A stretch of 64,000 nucleotides of DNA, from assembly GCA_030731745.1 (NCBI GenBank), contig JANQTJ010000040.1, positions 1 to 64,000 on the forward strand, written 5' to 3'. This document shows positions 45,574-54,800 of the stretch, one piece after another. Each line of letters opens with the position of its first letter. The first letter of the stretch is position 1. This stretch comes from Flaviramulus sp. GTDB lineage: Bacteria > Bacteroidota > Bacteroidia > Flavobacteriales > Flavobacteriaceae. The position numbers and the translations under genes are program-made. Under the pieces are notes generated by a model that ran no database searches, was not told where the DNA came from, and worked only from the letters and a program-made list of their open reading frames with translations.

Positions 45574-46649
45574 TCAACAAATACAGATTCTAGCTGTTTT
45601 CCAAATTCTTCCATATTTACTCCGGTTAAATTGGTTAAAACTGTAATTACAACTTTTTCTTCTGGATATACCAAAAGAATGCTTGATGCACCAACGCCAC
45701 CACCTGTGTGATAATATTTAGGTGTTCCTTTTTTGGTAGTTACAGATGAAAAACCTATCCCATAACCTGTATTTTCTCCAGTAATTAAGCGTTGGGGTTT
45801 TGTAATATTTTCCAATGCTTTCTGAGATATAATTTTAGGAAAAATAAGTTCGTTTCCAAATTTTACAATATCTTCTGAGGTTGATAAAAAACCACCACCA
45901 GCAACTTTATACTCATTCGCAACCGGAGACGAAAGTACTGGTTTTTTTAATAAAGATTTTCTGTAAAATTGTGTTTTATTAGATATAAATTCATCGGATA
46001 TCTCTGCTCTAGAATTTTCCATTTGTAGCGGTTTAAATATCGAATCGTTTACAAGACTAATAAATGGTTTGTCAGCAGCTTTCTGTATCACTTCACTTAA
46101 TAAAACAAAACCAAAAGTGCTGTAATTAAATTGAGAACCAGGTTTAAATAATAAAGAGTCATTTTTAAAAAGGGACAAGCCTTCTGTGATGCTCATTTTT
46201 TTATTTAAAGCATATTCATTATCATTCTTATAGTGCCTAATACCTGCTAAATTACCACCTAATTGCCTGATGTTAAAATCATGATTGTTTTTAGGGTAGT
46301 CTGGCAAATAATTATAAATACTTTCATCTAAATTAATAACACCATCGTCAAGTAATTTTGCAAGTGCCATAGCAGTAATAGATTTTGATATACTAGCAAT
46401 TCTAAAAACTGTAATATCTGGTTCTACTACTTTTTTTGGTTTTTTACTAGAATATCCAAAACCTTTAGACCAGATAAGTTCACCGTTTTGTGAAACAGAT
46501 ATAGCCATACCGGGAATGCGTTGTTTCCTTAAAAATTTTTTCGCTAACTTTTTTGCAGTTCTTGTTTTAATTTGATTTTGATTGATTTCTGTTTGACTGT
46601 AGCTAAGTCCGCCAAGAAACAACATAATGGTTGCAAGAATCCTTTTCAT
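45570..46649 (-). CDS. Beta-lactamase-family serine hydrolase, secreted
   Basis: 359-aa class C beta-lactamase/DD-peptidase-fold enzyme with a signal peptide (ending SYSQ). The catalytic SxxK is SISK (Ser86, Lys89). The second element is YST (in FNYSTFGF) in place of the usual YxN, and the third is HTGG, the KTG equivalent. ATG start. The NamZ-like gene lies 33 bases upstream on the same strand. In Bacillus the YbbE/AmiE amidase of this fold is encoded with NamZ (YbbC), so a role as muropeptide amidase is a reasonable inference, though peptidase or esterase activity is also possible. Confidence 0.85.
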   Translation of the reverse strand: MKRILATIMLFLGGLSYSQTEINQNQIKTRTAKKLAKKFLRKQRIPGMAISVSQNGELIWSKGFGYSSKKPKKVVEPDITVFRIASISKSITAMALAKLLDDGVINLDESIYNYLPDYPKNNHDFNIRQLGGNLAGIRHYKNDNEYALNKKMSITEGLSLFKNDSLLFKPGSQFNYSTFGFVLLSEVIQKAADKPFISLVNDSIFKPLQMENSRAEISDEFISNKTQFYRKSLLKKPVLSSPVANEYKVAGGGFLSTSEDIVKFGNELIFPKIISQKALENITKPQRLITGENTGYGIGFSSVTTKKGTPKYYHTGGGVGASSILLVYPEEKVVITVLTNLTGVNMEEFGKQLESVFVD

Positions 46650-46682
46650 TTATGTGATATTTGAAAATTCAAGTCTGAATAA

Positions 46683-48008
46683 TTAATCATAAATTACATA
46701 TTTGATTCTTGTTTTTTTAAAATTTTTCAAATCTTCCTGCCAACTAAGTTTTATTTTTTCTTCACTCAAGCCTGATTCAATTTGTTGTTGGAGTTTTTTT
46801 GTGCCTGCATGCTTTGTAAAGTTTTCATTATTAAAAAACAAGGATTTATCTGTAGAATTTTCATAGGCCTTAATTACCCATTTTAGTGTTATCATACCAT
46901 TAAGCTCTTCATTTTTTAAATCTTCACCATAACAAACAACATTTTTATGTTTTGGATTTTTAGCTCCAAAATTAGAAATCGGGGTATAAATAAAAGGCAG
47001 CATTTTTTTATCTAAAAATGGTGCGCCATACCTCTGAAATTGAAACTCTGTACCACGACCTGCATTTATATTTGTACCCTCAAAAAGTCCTAAACTAGGG
47101 TATAATTTTATAGATTGATTGTTAGGTAAATTTGGAGAAGGTCTAATCGGGAGACTATAAAACGTATCATGGGTATAATTTTTTACTGGAATTATTGTAA
47201 CCGAGCATTGCAATTCATTTTCTAACCATTTTTCACCATTTATCATGTTTGCATACTCTCCAATGGTCATTCCATGCACTAGAGGAATTGGATGCATTCC
47301 TAAAAAACTTTGGTTTTCAATTTCTAAAGTAGGACCATCAATATAATTACCATTTGGATTTGGTCTATCTAAAACAATAACAGGAATATTGACTTCGGCG
47401 CAAGATTCCATAATGTAATGTAAGGTAGAGATATAAGTGTAAAATCTAACGCCAACATCCTGAATATCAAATATCATAATATCTACACCTTCAAGATTTT
47501 CTTTTGTTGGTTTACGGTTTTTTCCATGTAGCGAAATAATTGGCAAACCTGATTTAGTGTCAATACCATTATCTACATGTTCACCAGCATCAGCAGTACC
47601 TCTAAAACCATGTTCTGGAGAAAACACTTTTTTTACATTAACTTTTAATGATAGTAATGAGTCCACTAGGTGCGTGTAAAGAATATCATTTTTTTGAATA
47701 TGACTAAACTCAACTTCTCCTTTAGGATATACTTCAAATATAGAATCTTGTGCATTTTTAAAAATAACAGAGGTTAAATTCGCAACAATACCAACACGTT
47801 TATTTTGTAAAAGCGGTAAATAGTTAATTATTTGATTAGCACCAACAATAATTTTTGGTTTTTGGCTTTTTATAGTTGTAATTTCAGACTTTGGTTTTTT
47901 TTCTAAGAGCTTTTGTTTTTCGGCTTCAGACTTCGATAAGTTTGCACAAGATATTAGTACCAAAACAAATAATAAAACTGTATTTTTGAAAACATTAAAA
48001 GGCATCAT
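46683..48008 (-). CDS. NamZ-like (DUF1343) lipoprotein, putative exo-N-acetylmuramidase
   Basis: 441-aa lipoprotein (lipobox ISC, Cys21) with the DUF1343 domain. Family landmarks: RVGIVANLTSVI, FSPEHGFRGTADAGEH, LPIISLHGKNRKPT, MIFDIQDVGVRFYTYISTL, VLDRPNPNG, HGMTIGEY and GRGTEFQFQRYGAP. The characterised member NamZ of Bacillus removes terminal MurNAc residues from peptidoglycan chains for recycling. Cys-anchored here, so acting at the envelope. The start may be either of two adjacent ATGs. It is divergent from the permease gene with only 5 bases between the start codons, and is followed by the serine hydrolase. Confidence 0.9.
   Translation of the reverse strand: MMPFNVFKNTVLLFVLVLISCANLSKSEAEKQKLLEKKPKSEITTIKSQKPKIIVGANQIINYLPLLQNKRVGIVANLTSVIFKNAQDSIFEVYPKGEVEFSHIQKNDILYTHLVDSLLSLKVNVKKVFSPEHGFRGTADAGEHVDNGIDTKSGLPIISLHGKNRKPTKENLEGVDIMIFDIQDVGVRFYTYISTLHYIMESCAEVNIPVIVLDRPNPNGNYIDGPTLEIENQSFLGMHPIPLVHGMTIGEYANMINGEKWLENELQCSVTIIPVKNYTHDTFYSLPIRPSPNLPNNQSIKLYPSLGLFEGTNINAGRGTEFQFQRYGAPFLDKKMLPFIYTPISNFGAKNPKHKNVVCYGEDLKNEELNGMITLKWVIKAYENSTDKSLFFNNENFTKHAGTKKLQQQIESGLSEEKIKLSWQEDLKNFKKTRIKYVIYD
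47981..47988 (+). promoter_or_regulatory. Possible -7 box of the permease inside namZ
   Basis: TATTTTTG, perfect TAnnTTTG, 25 bases before the permease TTG start and inside the first codons of the divergent NamZ-like gene. Confidence 0.4.
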
Positions 48009-48013
48009 ATAAT

Positions 48014-49249
48014 TTGAATTACGAGTATTTTATAGCTAAACGCATTATTGGTAGTAAAGCGTATAAAAGTAGTATATCGGCACCAATAATAAAAATTGGT
48101 ATTTCAGCTATTACTATAGGATTGATAGTGATGATGATAGCCATAGCTACGGGTATTGGTTTACAACAAAAAATACGCGATAAAGTCGTGGCTTTTAATG
48201 GCCATATTACCATTACAAACTACGATAGTAATAACTCACAAGAAAGTGTCTTTCCAATATCAAAAAACCAAGATTTTTATCCTGAATTTAAATCTGTTGA
48301 AGGTGTAAACCATGTACAAGTAGTTGCAACAAAATTTGGTGTAATAAGAACAGAAACTGATTTTGAGGGTGCTATTTATAAAGGCGTTGATAATGATTAT
48401 AATTGGCAATATTTTAATGAGTTTTTAATAGAAGGTAGATTACCATCTTTTAAAGATAAATGGAATGAAGAGGTTTTGATATCAGAATATTTGGCAAATC
48501 GGTTGGGCTTTAAATTAGTCGACGAATTTCAAATGGTTTTTGCAAAAGATGATCCTGAAAAATTGCCCAATTACTTGAAATGCAAAATAGTTGGGATTTA
48601 TAACTCAGGTTTTCAAGATTTAGACAAACAGTTTTTAATTGGTAACATAAAGCACATACAACGCATTAATAAATGGGATGAAGATCAAGTTGGTAACTTT
48701 GAGGTTTTTTTAAATGATTACTCTCAAATTCAACAAAAAGGCATAGAAATTTACCAAAATACACCATCAACTTTTAACACGCAAACCGTTATAGAAAAGT
48801 ACGACTCCATATTTGAGTGGATAAAAATATTCGATAAAAATATTTATGGCATTATTGGTATCATGATTCTCATAGCAGGGATAAATATGATTACAGCACT
48901 TTTAGTTTTAATTCTTGAACGCACACAAATGATTGGTATTTTAAAAGCATTGGGAAGCAATAATTGGAGTATCCGTAAGTTGTTTTTGTACAACGCCTCA
49001 TACCTGATCTTATTAGGCTTATTTTGGGGTAATTTGTTAGGTTTAGCACTTTTGTTTGCCCAAAAATATCTAAAACTTTTTCCTTTAGACCCAAGTGTCT
49101 ATTACGTTGCCGAAGCACCTGTTTATATTAGTTTTGGTTACATATTAGTGTTAAATATAGGGACCCTTATTTTGTGTTTTCTCATGCTTTTAGTGCCATC
49201 TTACATAATTACCAAAATATCCCCAATTAAGGCTATTCGTTTCAATTAA
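48014..49249 (+). CDS. FtsX/LolE-type ABC transporter permease
   Basis: 411-aa inner-membrane permease with the MacB/FtsX architecture: one N-terminal helix (ISAITIGLIVMMIAIATGIG), a long periplasmic domain (about 60-270) and three C-terminal helices. ILERTQMIGILKALGSNNWSIRKLFLYNAS is the cytoplasmic coupling-helix region. It resembles the lipoprotein-releasing LolC/E group in length and topology. The start is TTG at 48014 (NYEYFIAKRIIGSKAYKSS follows, typical of the family). No ATPase gene is adjacent. Unusually close to the divergent gene. Confidence 0.87.
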   Translation: MNYEYFIAKRIIGSKAYKSSISAPIIKIGISAITIGLIVMMIAIATGIGLQQKIRDKVVAFNGHITITNYDSNNSQESVFPISKNQDFYPEFKSVEGVNHVQVVATKFGVIRTETDFEGAIYKGVDNDYNWQYFNEFLIEGRLPSFKDKWNEEVLISEYLANRLGFKLVDEFQMVFAKDDPEKLPNYLKCKIVGIYNSGFQDLDKQFLIGNIKHIQRINKWDEDQVGNFEVFLNDYSQIQQKGIEIYQNTPSTFNTQTVIEKYDSIFEWIKIFDKNIYGIIGIMILIAGINMITALLVLILERTQMIGILKALGSNNWSIRKLFLYNASYLILLGLFWGNLLGLALLFAQKYLKLFPLDPSVYYVAEAPVYISFGYILVLNIGTLILCFLMLLVPSYIITKISPIKAIRFN

Positions 49250-49329
49250 ATATACTTGGGTGTTTTGATTCATTTTATTCATTCATTAATATTTTTGAAT
49301 TTATGGATGTAAATATTTTACTATTTAAT

Positions 49330-49353
49330 CTTTTTGCGTAAAGAAGCAAAAAG
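49330..49353. repeat. Hairpin in the permease/cysteine-synthase gap
   Basis: CTTTTTGC (49330-49337), 8-base loop, GCAAAAAG (49346-49353). It sits 80 bases beyond the permease stop without a T run on the plus strand directly behind it, so it may be a terminator remnant or part of an intergenic repeat. Confidence 0.35.
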
Positions 49354-49440
49354 GATTTCAAACAAGCCGTTCAATCGTTAACGCAATTTGAGATTTTTCT
49401 TATAACAATTTAAAATATTCGAGTATTCGTAGCAATATCT

Positions 49441-49448
49441 TAAATTTG
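49441..49448 (+). promoter_or_regulatory. -7 box almost touching a start codon
   Basis: TAAATTTG, perfect TAnnTTTG, with only 4 bases between its end and the ATG at 49453. The message would start at or about the ATG. Confidence 0.5.
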
Positions 49449-49452
49449 CAGT

Positions 49453-50433
49453 ATGGATTACGCAAAAAATATATTAGAAACAATAGGAAATACACCACTG
49501 GTTAAGCTTAACAAACTTACCCAAGAGTTACCTTGTTTAGTTTTATCAAAATACGAAACCTTCAATCCAGGAAATTCTACCAAAGATAGAATGGCTCTAA
49601 AAATGATTGAAGATGCTGAAGCCGACGGACGCTTAAAACTAGGTGGAACTATCATTGAGGGAACCTCTGGTAATACTGGAATGGGTTTAGCATTAGCAGC
49701 TATTGTTAAAGGCTATAAATGTATTTTTGTAATTAGCGATAAGCAATCCAAAGAAAAAATGGATATACTTAGAGCTGTTGGCGCAGAGGTAGTTGTTTGC
49801 CCAACAGATGTGGAACCTACAGACCCTAGATCTTATTACTCAGTATCTAAGCGTTTAGCAAAAGAAATCCCTAATTCATGGTATGTAAATCAATATGATA
49901 ACCCAAGTAATGCAATAGCTCATTACGAAAGTACTGGACCAGAAATTTGGAGACAAACAGATGGTAGAGTCACCCATTTTGTGGTTGGCGTAGGTACAGG
50001 TGGAACTATTTCTGGTGTTGGAAAATACTTAAAAGAACAAAATCCTAGCATTAAAATTTGGGGTATAGATACTTACGGTTCTGTATTTAAAAAATATCAC
50101 GAAACAGGAGTTTTTGATGAAAAAGAAATTTATCCTTATGTAACTGAAGGTATTGGTGAAGATATTCTACCAGAAAATGTAGATTTTTCAATTATTGATG
50201 GTTTTACAAAAGTAACCGATAAAGACGCTGCAATTTACACCCAAAAACTGGCTAAAGAAGAAGGTATGTTTTTAGGGAATTCTGCAGGTGCAGCTATAAA
50301 AGGCGTTTTACAATTAAAAGAACAATTTACAAAAGATGATGTTGTTGTTGTTTTATTTCACGATCATGGAAGCAGATATGTTGCTAAAATGTTTAATGAT
50401 GATTGGATGCGAAAAATGGGTTATTTAGATTAG
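49453..50433 (+). CDS. PLP-dependent cysteine synthase / cystathionine beta-synthase-like
   Basis: 326-aa fold-type II PLP enzyme. The Schiff-base lysine is Lys44 in NPGNSTKDRMA. The substrate-carboxylate loop is EGTSGNTGMG and the phosphate-binding loop is GVGTGGTISG. DHGSRYVAKMFND at the C-terminus lacks a CBS regulatory domain. It resembles the CBS-like short enzymes more than O-acetylserine sulfhydrylase CysK, so the substrate may be serine with homocysteine or sulfide. ATG start very close to a -7 box. Monocistronic; yaaA begins 118 bases later with its own box. Confidence 0.88.
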   Translation: MDYAKNILETIGNTPLVKLNKLTQELPCLVLSKYETFNPGNSTKDRMALKMIEDAEADGRLKLGGTIIEGTSGNTGMGLALAAIVKGYKCIFVISDKQSKEKMDILRAVGAEVVVCPTDVEPTDPRSYYSVSKRLAKEIPNSWYVNQYDNPSNAIAHYESTGPEIWRQTDGRVTHFVVGVGTGGTISGVGKYLKEQNPSIKIWGIDTYGSVFKKYHETGVFDEKEIYPYVTEGIGEDILPENVDFSIIDGFTKVTDKDAAIYTQKLAKEEGMFLGNSAGAAIKGVLQLKEQFTKDDVVVVLFHDHGSRYVAKMFNDDWMRKMGYLD

Positions 50434-50522
50434 ATTTTTTTTTTAACATTTTTAATAAATTCAATTTATAGTAGCATTATTAATAATTCTAGTTTATAGT
50501 TTTTTAAGAATGATAGTAATTG

Positions 50523-50530
50523 TAAATTTG
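50523..50530 (+). promoter_or_regulatory. yaaA: -7 promoter box of yaaA
   Basis: TAAATTTG, perfect TAnnTTTG, 20 bases before the yaaA ATG. Confidence 0.55.
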
Positions 50531-50550
50531 AAACATAAAATTAATTAAGC

Positions 50551-51309
50551 ATGAAACTCGTTTTATCACCTGCAAAGTCCTTAGATTTTGATTCCCAATT
50601 ACCTATAAAACAATATTCAGAAGCTCAGTTTTTAAAACATTCAGAGCGTTTAAATAAATTGCTTAAAAAAAAATCAGCTAAAAACTTATCTGAGCTAATG
50701 AGTATTTCAGATGCTTTAGGACAGTTAAATTACGATCGAAATCAATCTTGGGAGTTGCCTTTTTCAACAGAAAATTCAAGACCCGCAGTTTATGCTTTTA
50801 ATGGCGATGTTTACAGAGGTTTAGATGCTTACACCATTCCTCAAGAAAAAATACAAACACTTCAAAATACTATTAGAATTTTATCTGGTTTGTACGGTTT
50901 ACTTAAACCCACTGATTTGATTCAGCCTTATCGTTTAGAAATGGGAACAAAGTTACCAGTAGGAACTAGCAAAAACTTATATGAGTTTTGGAAAAAAGAC
51001 ATTACCAAAGCTTTAAATGCAGAGCTTGAAAATGATGAGTTATTTGTAAACTTAGCAAGTAACGAATACTTTAAAGCCATAGATACCAAAGCCTTAAAAG
51101 TGCCAGTTATTAATATAGATTTTAAAGAATTTAAAAATGGCCAGTATAAAATAATCTCTTTTTTCGCAAAAGAAGCACGTGGTTTAATGGCTCGATATAT
51201 TATAGATAAAGAAGCTAAAACAATCGAAGATTTAAAAGGATTTAATTACGAAAGATATAGTTTTAGTGAGCCTATGTCTAAACCAAACCATTTGGTTTTT
51301 ATAAGGTGA
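50551..51309 (+). CDS. yaaA: Peroxide-stress protein YaaA (DUF328/UPF0246)
   Basis: 252-aa cytoplasmic protein with the family hallmarks LVLSPAKSLDF at the N-terminus, PAVYAFNGDVYRGL, ILSGLYGLLKPTDLIQPYRLEMGTK, NLASNEYFKAI and the C-terminal FFAKEARGLMARYI. In E. coli YaaA limits hydrogen-peroxide damage by lowering free iron and binds DNA. ATG start. Single gene with own -7 box; convergent with the bTHX gene, sharing a hairpin terminator. Confidence 0.95.
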   Translation: MKLVLSPAKSLDFDSQLPIKQYSEAQFLKHSERLNKLLKKKSAKNLSELMSISDALGQLNYDRNQSWELPFSTENSRPAVYAFNGDVYRGLDAYTIPQEKIQTLQNTIRILSGLYGLLKPTDLIQPYRLEMGTKLPVGTSKNLYEFWKKDITKALNAELENDELFVNLASNEYFKAIDTKALKVPVINIDFKEFKNGQYKIISFFAKEARGLMARYIIDKEAKTIEDLKGFNYERYSFSEPMSKPNHLVFIR

Positions 51310-51325
51310 TTAAACTGTTTAAGAT

Positions 51326-51355
51326 AGGTTTAAAACTTTTAAAAAGTTTAAACCT
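51326..51355. terminator. Convergent terminator between yaaA and bTHX
   Basis: AGGTTTAAAACTTTT pairs with AAAAAGTTTAAACCT with a single bulged base. It overlaps the last base of the bTHX stop codon and lies 16 bases beyond the yaaA stop. Confidence 0.65.
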
Positions 51356-51489
51356 TATTTGGCTATAACTTTATTATCAATATTTATTTTACTTTCTAAA
51401 GATGGTCTCTTTTTAATACGAGGTTTTCTTGCTCCAAAAGTTCCTCTGTTTATTTTTCCGCGTTTTGTTTTTTTGTCACCTTTTCCCAT
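51355..51489 (-). CDS. 30S ribosomal protein bTHX
   Basis: 44-aa basic protein beginning MGKGDKKTKRGKINRGTFG, the recognisable start of the bacterial THX small-subunit protein, which fills a pocket in the head of the 30S subunit. It then continues ARKPRIKKRPSLESKINIDNK, so the C-terminal tail is longer than the roughly 26-residue Thermus form. The ATG at 51489 was chosen because it gives exactly the family N-terminus; an upstream in-frame codon would add an implausible Cys-rich leader. Easily missed by gene finders due to size. Confidence 0.9.
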   Translation of the reverse strand: MGKGDKKTKRGKINRGTFGARKPRIKKRPSLESKINIDNKVIAK

Positions 51490-51878
51490 AGATTTTTTTA
51501 TTTTTAGTATCCATAAGTTACAAAAATTAACACAAAATTCCAAGTAAAAACGTGTTTAAACAAAAACACCCTTATAAACCTTTTATTAAAAACATTTTAT
51601 TAACCTCAGGTTCTGACACTGCTAATATTTCTATTGCTAGAATACAATTGTACTAACCCCATAAGCTAAAAAACCAAAATTTAATACATTTGATTTTAGA
51701 CTTTTGCAGCATAGCGTTTTTTTGAAAAAGTAAAAGTTTAATTTAAAAAACTACTTTAAATCTACCCATTTTATTAATTATTATTTATCAAACTCATTAG
51801 TTATTTAACTTTTATAATGTTTTTTAACAATATTTTAATTTATTTGTAAATATTATATTTTATGTAAAAATTTTATTT
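51490..51878. other. Intergenic region before the haloperoxidase fusion
   Basis: Almost 390 bases without a supported gene. It contains a perfect TAnnTTTG (TACATTTG, 51685-51692) that could be a plus-strand promoter with a long leader of about 185 nt to the GTG start at 51879, but the remaining sequence is low-complexity AT. No riboswitch or RNA gene recognised. Confidence 0.35.
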
Positions 51879-54800
51879 GTGAGGATAATTCAACTCTTTA
51901 GTACATTTATTTATGGATGTTTAATATTAGTTTTTCTTTTAAACAATAAAATATATGCTCAAAGTTTTGAACGAATTGAATTAGCTTCTGGTTTAAATGT
52001 TTTGGTTGATAATAATGGTGCTGCAGTCGCAGATTATGATGGTGACCTTGATCTAGACTTATTTGTAGTTGCCAAAGCTATAGACCAGGATGGGGTAGAG
52101 AAATCTTTTAGTAAGTTATTTCGTAATAATAACGACGGCTCATTTACAGATGTTACAGAAGTTTCTAATTTGATTAATTTATATTCCTCGGCTGAAGCTG
52201 GAGATCTTTTTCCAGGATTGGATGGCTTTAAATATGGTGCTTCATGGGGAGATTATGATAATGATGGATATCCAGATATTTTTTTTACACATTCCTTTAA
52301 GGTGCAGCTTTTTCATAACCAAGGAGATGGTACTTTTAGAGAAGTAACTTCTGAGGCTGGGATTCAATCTATTAACAACTGCAGACATACTGGTGCTACC
52401 TGGGTAGATTATAATAATGACAGCTTTTTAGATATTTTCATCGGAGATTGGGGAAGTTGTGATGGTAATGTTCTTTATGAAAACAAAGGCAATGGCACTT
52501 TTGTAAACGTTAGTTTAAGTTCTAACGTTGGAACTGGATCAAGTAATTTTAGTTACACAATGATTCCCTTTGATTTTAATAAAGATGGTTGGTTAGATTT
52601 TTATATTTCAAATGATAAAAATCAACCAAATAGTTTACTAATTAATCAAAACGGTTTAAGCTTTATTGATCAAGCAGAAGCCTATGGATTAGATAGTAGA
52701 TTGGACGATATGGGAATAGCTGTTGGAGATTTTAATAATGATGGTAGTTTCGATTTTTATGTAACAGGTATTAATATTAATGCTATGTTTGAAAACAATG
52801 GTAATAATATTTTTTCAGAAGTTTCTGAATCTAATAATACATCATTTACAGGTACAGGATTTGGTTGGGGCTGCAAGTTTTCAGATTTTGATTTAGATGG
52901 TGATGAAGATTTGTTTGTTGTTAATGGTTTTAAAAATACTATTCCTGTTAAAAATGTATATTTTGAAAATCTTTATGAAGAAAATCAAAACACATTTCTT
53001 GATATATCAGAAACTACTAACCTCAATCCATTTTCGGTAAGTACAGATGCTCAAGATTTTGATTTTGATAATGATGGTGACATTGATTTGTTCGTTTCAA
53101 ATTCAGTGGGCAATTCTTTTATGTATGAAAATAAAATAATCAACGGAAATACTAATTTAAGTTGGTTTAAAATCATTCTTCAAGGAACAATTTCAAATAG
53201 AGATGCCATTGGATCAAAACTTTCTGTAACAACTTCAAATAGAACCATAGTGCGTTATCATCATGGTATAGGTATGTTGTCTCAGAGCTTAAAGCCTATT
53301 CATTTTGGATTAAAAGATGATAATGTAATTGATCAATTAGAAATTTTATGGCCTTCGGGATTAACTGAAACTTATAATAATCTGAATTCAAATACAACTT
53401 TAAGAGTTATTGAGGGACAAGGTTATGAGGTTTTAAATATCGAACCAAGTATTAAGATTTATGGATGTACAGATCCAAATTCTTGCACGTATAACCCATT
53501 AGCTACTTCAGATGATGGTAGTTGTATCTTAGGATCAGATCAAGAGATAATTGGCGAAACAGAATCAGGTTTTAATAACATAGAAATATATAATTACCAA
53601 ATTAAAGAAAACTCAGAAATTAGTTGGTTAGTTGAAGGTGGCGAGCTTTTAAGTGGCCAAGGTTCTAATTCAATTACTGTTAAGTGGGGTTTAGAATCAA
53701 TTGGTAAAATAATTGTAACTGAGAGTTTAGATGGTTGCTCAAATGTAACAACTGTATTGGAAATTAATTTAAGTCTAGATATTATTCCAGATAATATTTC
53801 AATTGCTAGAATATGGAATGAGGCATTATTAGAAGCTATTAGAAGAGATTTTGCAAGACCAACAGTACATGCCAGAAACTTATTTCATACCTCTGTAGCG
53901 CTTTATGATAGTTGGGCAATTTATAGTCAAAATGCCAAACCTTATTTAATTGGTAATATAGTAAATGAATTTCAGAGTAAGCTTAATATTTTTGTACCTA
54001 ATGAATCAAATGATATTTCAATATCTAAAACCATGAGTTATGCAGCATATAGATTGTTAACTCACCGATTTGTTAATTCACCAGGAGGGATTGAAAGCCT
54101 TAAGAGGTTTGATTATATTATGAATCAATTGGGTTATGATATAAATAATACTACATTAGATTATGAATCTGGTGATGCCGCAGCATTAGGTAATTATATA
54201 GGTTCAACACTTATTAATTATGGTTTAATTGATGGTTCTAATGAAATTAATGATTACAGTAATAGTTATTACCAATCGGTTAATCCGCCACTTAGTTTAA
54301 ACTTACCTAACCAAACAACAGGAATTATAAATCCAAATAGATGGCAACCATTAAGTTTTGATACATTTATTGATCAGAGTAATAATATTATTCCGGGTTC
54401 AACTCCCAGTTTTTTAGGACCTGAATGGGGTAAAGTACTTCCATTTGCTCTGAACAACAAAAGTTTATTAGAAAGAGAGGGTAATATTTTTCATGTATAT
54501 CACTTACCAGAAATGCCTCCACAATTAGATGTTATTACACAAAATGTTTCAAGTGATCAATATAAATGGAATTTTACACTCGTAGCTAAATGGAGTTCAC
54601 ATTTAGATGCAACTGATGGTGTTATGTGGGATATATCACCAAATTCTATTGGTAATATAGATTTTGATTTATTTCCAAATTCATATTCAGTTTATTCTGA
54701 TTTTTATGATTACGATAATGGTGGTGATATTAGTAATGGGCATAATGAGAATCCTTCAACAGGAGCATCTTATGAAGTCCAATTAGTACCTAGAGGTGAT

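Noticed and set aside
48014-49249. Assignment of the permease as the FtsX partner of FtsE at 35489
   Set aside because: Topology and the long periplasmic domain fit LolC/E or MacB type better, and the genes are 12 kb apart.
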